Assembly: GCF_016598535.1 (NCBI RefSeq) | Contig: NZ_CP066779.1 | Location: 5,392,053 to 5,456,052 of the forward strand | Length of the DNA stretch: 64,000 nt | DNA from: Rhodococcus sp. P-2 | Lineage (GTDB): Bacteria > Actinomycetota > Actinomycetes > Mycobacteriales > Mycobacteriaceae | Direction: 5' to 3' | In this document: positions 60,801-64,000 of the stretch, in pieces | Position numbering within the stretch: the stretch's first letter is position 1 | Layout: the number at the start of each line of letters is the position of its first letter | Program-made: the position numbers and the translations under genes | Notes under the pieces: generated by a model | Databases searched by the model: none | Seen by the model: only the letters and a program-made list of their open reading frames with translations | What the model was told of the DNA's origin: nothing

Positions 60801-61535
60801 GAACGGCGAATCACGTTCGCCGACACTCAAGCTCGCCCGGTTCCGGTCATCACCAGTCCGGAATGGTCCGGTAGTGAAACCGGTGGTCGCCGATACGCAC
60901 CATTCACTGTCAACATCGAAGAACTCAAACCCTTCCACACCCTGACCGGTCGAATGCATTTCTACCTCGATCACGACTGGATCGAGGAGTTGGGCGAGCA
61001 GCTACCGATCTACCGGCCACCGCTCGACATGGCAAGCCTCTTCGGCGAGCCTGCGCTCGGTGATCGGAACGGTGGAATCGGTTTGAGCGTCCGGTATCTG
61101 ACCCCTCACTCGAAGTGGTCCATCCATTCCGAGTACCAGGACAACCTGTTCATGCTCTCGCTCTCGCGTGGCGGTCCGACAATGTGGATGAGCCCAGGAG
61201 ACGCTGACAAGATCGCGGTGTCGGACAACGACTGGGTTGAAGCGGTCAATCGCAACGGTGTGGTCGTGTGTCGAGCGATCGTCTCGCACCGGATGCCGGA
61301 CGGGGTGGTGTACGTCTATCACGCTCAGGAGCGGACCATCGACGTGCCACTTACCGAAACGACGGGAAAGCGTGGCGGAATCCACAATTCGCTGACCAGA
61401 CTGTTGATCAAACCTTCCCACCTCGCCGGCGGTTACGCACAGACGTCGTTTGCTTTCAACTACCTCGGTCCGACCGGAAATCAACGTGACGAAGTGACGG
61501 TCGTACGACGTCGCTCGCAGGAGGTGACGTACTGA
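57858..61535 (+). CDS. narG: Respiratory nitrate reductase alpha subunit
   Basis: 1225 residues, the molybdenum catalytic subunit that reduces nitrate to nitrite with quinol-derived electrons at the inner face of the membrane. The N-terminal [4Fe-4S] (FS0) site uses the His in WSHDKVV and the cysteines of GVNCTGSCSW; bis-MGD-binding regions follow throughout, for example YADNTKFADEWMPCAAGTDG and GAGICQWFHGDATYR. Start GTG with GAAGGAAG at good spacing. First gene of narGHJI; stop and narH start overlap (TGATG). Confidence 0.97.
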   Translation: MVEHIGSRAEDALLRGGRFFTPGEFSADLRTVNRRGGRDGDIFYRDRWSHDKVVRSTHGVNCTGSCSWKIYVKDGIITWETQETDYPTVGPDRPEYEPRGCPRGAAFSWYTYSPTRVRYPYARGVLVEMYREARTRLGDPVDAWADIQADPQRRRKYQQARGKGGLVRVTWAEATEMIAAAHVHTIKEYGPDRVAGFSPIPAMSMVSFAAGSRFIELLGGVMTSFYDWYADLPVASPQVFGDQTDVPESGDWWDASYLMMWGSNVPVTRTPDAHWMAEVRYRGTKVVSISPDYADNTKFADEWMPCAAGTDGAMAMAMGHVILSDFFVEKSEPFFVDYVRQFTDLPFLVTVEERDGRLVAGKNLTAADLGESSENAAFKPVLVDSVTDTVVVPNGSLGFRYGDEGVGKWNLDLGDVVPALTVAADGGETAEIHLPRFDTPDGHGESMIRGVPVRRIGDRLVCTVFDLMLAQYGVRRDGLPGLWPTGFDDASAPYTPAWQESITGVSASQVIRIAREFATNAVDSGGRSMIIMGAGICQWFHGDATYRAVLSLLILTGSMGRNGGGWAHYVGQEKCRPVTGWTAVAMGTDWLRPPRQMAGTSYWYVHTDQWRYDGYQADALSSPTGRGNFRDRHTMDVLTSAVSMGWTPFYPQFDRSSLDLADEADTHDRDVVEHVTSQLASGELNFAVTDPDNPKNWPRVLSVWRANLLGSSSKGNEYFLRHLLGTDSNLQAEPTPEDLRPSEVPWSDDIPEGKLDLLMSIDFRMTSTTLLSDVVLPAATWYEKADLSSTDMHPFIHAFTPAIDPPWETRSDFDAFGSIAKTFSVLARKHLGKRRDVVMGTLQHDTPGAMAYRAGKEHDWRARGETPVPGKTMGPLVVVERDYPAVAEQWAALGPLVEKAGLTTKGVTTHPTREVEELAAKHGVFDSGVAAGRPALDTAEKMAETILALSGTSNGRLAVEGFAQLEKRTGRPLTHLASGSEERRITFADTQARPVPVITSPEWSGSETGGRRYAPFTVNIEELKPFHTLTGRMHFYLDHDWIEELGEQLPIYRPPLDMASLFGEPALGDRNGGIGLSVRYLTPHSKWSIHSEYQDNLFMLSLSRGGPTMWMSPGDADKIAVSDNDWVEAVNRNGVVVCRAIVSHRMPDGVVYVYHAQERTIDVPLTETTGKRGGIHNSLTRLLIKPSHLAGGYAQTSFAFNYLGPTGNQRDEVTVVRRRSQEVTY

Positions 61536-63193
61536 TGCGAGTCATGGCGCAGCTGGCGATGGTGATGAATCTGGACAAGTGCATCGGCTGTCACACCTGT
61601 TCGGTGACGTGTAAACAGGCGTGGACCAACCGATCCGGCACAGAGTACGTGTGGTTCAACAACGTGGAAACGCGACCAGGGCAGGGTTATCCGCGAACCT
61701 ACGAGGATCAGGAGAAATGGAACGGCGGTTGGGTCCGCGACAAGAACGGCCGACTCCGCCTGCGTGACGGTGGCCGACTGAAGAAGCTCTCACGCATCTT
61801 TGCGAATCCGAAAATGCCGTCCATCGAAGACTATTACGAACCCTGGACGTACGACTACGAAAATCTCACGCAGGCGCCCTTGGGCGAGCACATGCCGGTG
61901 GCAGCACCACGAAGCCTGATCAGCGGCAAACCGATGAAGGTGGAGTGGTCGGCGAACTGGGACGACGATCTGGCCGGTTCGCCTGAGATCGTGCCGAACG
62001 ACCCCGTGCTGAAGAAGATCAACGAGGAGGTCAAACTCCAACTCGAAGACAGCTTCATGTTCTATCTACCGCGGATCTGTGAGCATTGCCTGAATCCGTC
62101 GTGTGTCGCATCCTGCCCGTCAGGGGCGATGTACAAGCGAACCGAAGACGGGATCGTTCTCGTCGACCAGGACAAGTGCCGCGGCTGGCGGATGTGTGTC
62201 TCCGGATGTCCTTACAAGAAGGTGTATTTCAACCACAAGACGGGCAAGGCCGAGAAATGCACGTTCTGCTACCCGCGCGTCGAAGTGGGGCTGCCGACCG
62301 TGTGTGCGGAGACCTGTGTCGGTCGCTTGCGCTACATCGGCCTCATCTTCTACGACGTCGACAAGGTACTCGAGGCGGCGACCGTACCCGACGAGAAAGA
62401 TCTGTACGAGGCTCAACTCGATGTCCTGCTGGATCCGAATGATCCCGAGGTCGTCGAAGGTGCTCGCGCAGAGGGCATCTCGGACGAGTGGATCGAGGCG
62501 GCGCAGAGGTCACCCATCCACGCTTTGATCAAGGACTATCGCGTCGCACTGCCCCTTCATCCGGAGTTTCGCACCATGCCGATGGTCTGGTACGTCCCGC
62601 CCCTGTCCCCCGTGGTCGATGCCGTGAGCCGCGACGGCCACGACGGGGAGGACGTCGGCAATCTTTTCGGTGCTCTCGACTCGTTGCGGATTCCGATCGA
62701 ATATCTGGCCGGACTGTTCACGGCCGGCGATACCGATATCGTCGACGGAGTTCTGCGACGACTGGCCGCGATGCGTTCGTACATGCGCGACATCAACCTC
62801 GGCCGTGAACCTCAGCCCCATATCCCCGAGGCGGTAGGAATGACGGAGGAAGACATCTACGAGATGTACCGCCTTCTGGCTTTGGCAAAGTACGAGGAGC
62901 GCTACATCATTCCCACTGCCTACGCGGTCGACGGGCACAGACTCGAGGAGACGGCAACCGAGTGCGCTCTGGATTTCGACGGCGGCCCCGGTATGCACGA
63001 GTCCGGACCGTTCGGCGAGGCCAGCGGTGGCCCGGTCCCGGTGGCAGTCGAGACCTTTCACGCCTTGCGTGAGCGTCAGACGACGGAGGAATTGTCCGCC
63101 AACTCCGCTGACCCGTCCCGGGTCAATCTCCTGAACTGGGACGGCAAGGGCAAACCCACTGGGCTCTTTCCCGATCGAGGTGCGCGTCGATGA
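61535..63193 (+). CDS. narH: Respiratory nitrate reductase beta subunit
   Basis: 552 residues, carrying the iron-sulfur wire between NarI hemes and NarG. Four cysteine groups are clear: CIGCHTCSVTCKQAW, CEHCLNPSCVASCP, CRGWRMCVSGCP (Trp replacing the second cysteine, giving the [3Fe-4S] cluster as in E. coli NarH) and CTFCYPRVEVGLPTVCAETC. GGAGGTG precedes ATG. Overlaps narJ by four bases (ATGA). Confidence 0.97.
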   Translation: MRVMAQLAMVMNLDKCIGCHTCSVTCKQAWTNRSGTEYVWFNNVETRPGQGYPRTYEDQEKWNGGWVRDKNGRLRLRDGGRLKKLSRIFANPKMPSIEDYYEPWTYDYENLTQAPLGEHMPVAAPRSLISGKPMKVEWSANWDDDLAGSPEIVPNDPVLKKINEEVKLQLEDSFMFYLPRICEHCLNPSCVASCPSGAMYKRTEDGIVLVDQDKCRGWRMCVSGCPYKKVYFNHKTGKAEKCTFCYPRVEVGLPTVCAETCVGRLRYIGLIFYDVDKVLEAATVPDEKDLYEAQLDVLLDPNDPEVVEGARAEGISDEWIEAAQRSPIHALIKDYRVALPLHPEFRTMPMVWYVPPLSPVVDAVSRDGHDGEDVGNLFGALDSLRIPIEYLAGLFTAGDTDIVDGVLRRLAAMRSYMRDINLGREPQPHIPEAVGMTEEDIYEMYRLLALAKYEERYIIPTAYAVDGHRLEETATECALDFDGGPGMHESGPFGEASGGPVPVAVETFHALRERQTTEELSANSADPSRVNLLNWDGKGKPTGLFPDRGARR

Positions 63194-63861
63194 TCGGGTT
63201 CGGCCGAGGCAATCGCAGAAGCGGTCGCCGCAGCGCGGTCGCGCAACACCGACTGGTGTGGCATGCCGCCGGATTGCTGTTGGCCTATCCCGACGCGGGT
63301 CAAGGCGAGCGACTCGGCGTCGTCGAGGACATCCTCGGCCATCTGCCGCCGAATTCGCGAGATCAGCTCGCCGAGACCTGTCGCTTTCTGCGTGGCTGCG
63401 ACGAATACGTCGCGGCCACGCAGTACGTCGAGACATTCGACCTCCGGCGGCGCAGCACCCTCTACCTGACGTACTGGACTGCGGGCGATACACGCAATCG
63501 AGGGCGCGAGATCTTGTCGTTCGCCGACGCCTACCGCGGGGCCGGAGTCGAGCCTCCGAAGAGCGAATCGGCAGACCACCTGACCGTCGTACTCGAGTTC
63601 GCCGCATGCGTCGATCCCGAAGCCGGATCGAAACTGCTCTCAGCGCATCGTGTTCCGCTGGAGACCATCTGGTCTGCACTGACCGACTCGACCTCACCGT
63701 ACGCGCCGGTTCTCGCGGCGGTGTGCGGAACACTGCCGTCCGTGTCGAATCAGGACGTCCTTCGAGCCCAGCATCTAGCGGCGTCGGGTCCGCCGGCCGA
63801 AGCAGTCGGACTCGAACTCTTCACCTTGACCGTCCCACCCCGCCGTGAAGGAGTGACGTGA
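63190..63861 (+). CDS. narJ: Nitrate reductase molybdenum-cofactor assembly chaperone
   Basis: 223 residues, NarJ/TorD-like chaperone that keeps apo-NarGH competent for cofactor insertion. Typical N-terminal helices (AAGLLLAYPDAGQGERLGVV) and YLTYWTAGDTRNRGREILSF, the conserved NarJ motif. It starts within the end of narH and is followed by narI after one base. Confidence 0.95.
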   Translation: MIGFGRGNRRSGRRSAVAQHRLVWHAAGLLLAYPDAGQGERLGVVEDILGHLPPNSRDQLAETCRFLRGCDEYVAATQYVETFDLRRRSTLYLTYWTAGDTRNRGREILSFADAYRGAGVEPPKSESADHLTVVLEFAACVDPEAGSKLLSAHRVPLETIWSALTDSTSPYAPVLAAVCGTLPSVSNQDVLRAQHLAASGPPAEAVGLELFTLTVPPRREGVT

Positions 63862-63862
63862 G

Positions 63863-64000
63863 ATGTCTGCCGGTGAAATCTATTGGGATGTAGTTCCGTA
63901 CGTGGTCTTGGCGATCTTCGTGATCGGTACGTGGTGGCGCTATCGCTACGACAAGTTCGGTTGGACGACACGATCATCCCAATTGTACGAACACCGATTG
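63863..64000 (+). CDS. narI: Respiratory nitrate reductase gamma subunit, N-terminal part
   Basis: Only 46 codons are inside the window. The sequence begins IYWDVVPYVVLAIFVIGTWWRYRYDKFGWTTRSSQ, matching the first membrane helix and following loop of NarI, the cytochrome b subunit that oxidises quinol. AAGGAG precedes the ATG. The gene continues past the right edge. Confidence 0.93.
   Translation, partial: MSAGEIYWDVVPYVVLAIFVIGTWWRYRYDKFGWTTRSSQLYEHRL

Overview
The window is high-GC actinobacterial DNA, most likely Rhodococcus (R. erythropolis/qingshengii type). Three things suggest this: GTG/TTG starts are common; several genes have probable leaderless promoters; and mycolata-specific families occur in an order I recall from Mycobacterium tuberculosis Rv0357c-Rv0385 (purA, Rv0358, an M50 protease, DUF3151, a Pro/Ala-rich membrane protein, fba, DedA, GH76, then TrmH, a lipoprotein, pyrE, a membrane protein, clpB and a flavohemoglobin). 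The species is an inference; no rRNA or tRNA gene was seen. I count 66 protein genes, two of them cut by the window edges, and no insertion sequence, CRISPR array or prophage. No gene-free stretch exceeds 300 bases.

Layout. 1-4.4 kb: a partial MocR regulator, a small ORF, a deoxyribonucleotidase, purA, an Rv0358-like gene and an M50 protease. 4.4-14 kb: a variable block of GNAT, a 13E12/HNH gene with a LexA-like box, an HxlR regulator divergent from an MFS-thiolase pair, a methyltransferase, DUF808, a WYL regulator with a flavin-type oxidase, and a cation-diffusion exporter. 14-25 kb: FUSC, DUF3151, the Rv0361-like gene, fba, two DedA genes, a CobW GTPase behind a Zur-type box, an LLM monooxygenase, a double GNAT, a hydrolase and GH76. 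24.7-34.6 kb: TrmH, a lipoprotein, two SDRs, lipid genes (plsC, YhhN), TetR and MarR units, an exporter, pyrE and two repeat-bearing membrane proteins.

34.7-42 kb holds clpB with a HAIR (HspR) element, then the most unusual locus: two flavohemoglobin-like proteins, a stand-alone FAD/NAD reductase and a bacterial nitric-oxide synthase oxygenase. NO production, a possible electron donor and two possible NO-consuming globins are encoded together. 42-47 kb: a CitMHS carrier, an orphan TctC lipoprotein and a CitA/CitB-type two-component system, probably a citrate or tricarboxylate module.

47-56 kb is a compact steroid-ring catabolic cluster: acyl-CoA synthetase, unknown protein, KshA, HsaA-like, HsaC-like, IclR, PadR, HsaB-like flavin reductase, ketosteroid isomerase and a small cysteine protein. 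A site matching the KstR consensus lies between its first two divergent genes, and there is no HsaD or KshB here. 56-64 kb: a flavodoxin, a nucleotidyltransferase-kinase pair and the respiratory nitrate reductase operon narGHJI, running off the right edge. Many intergenic gaps carry perfect hairpins that look like bidirectional terminators, or short inverted repeats next to regulator genes.
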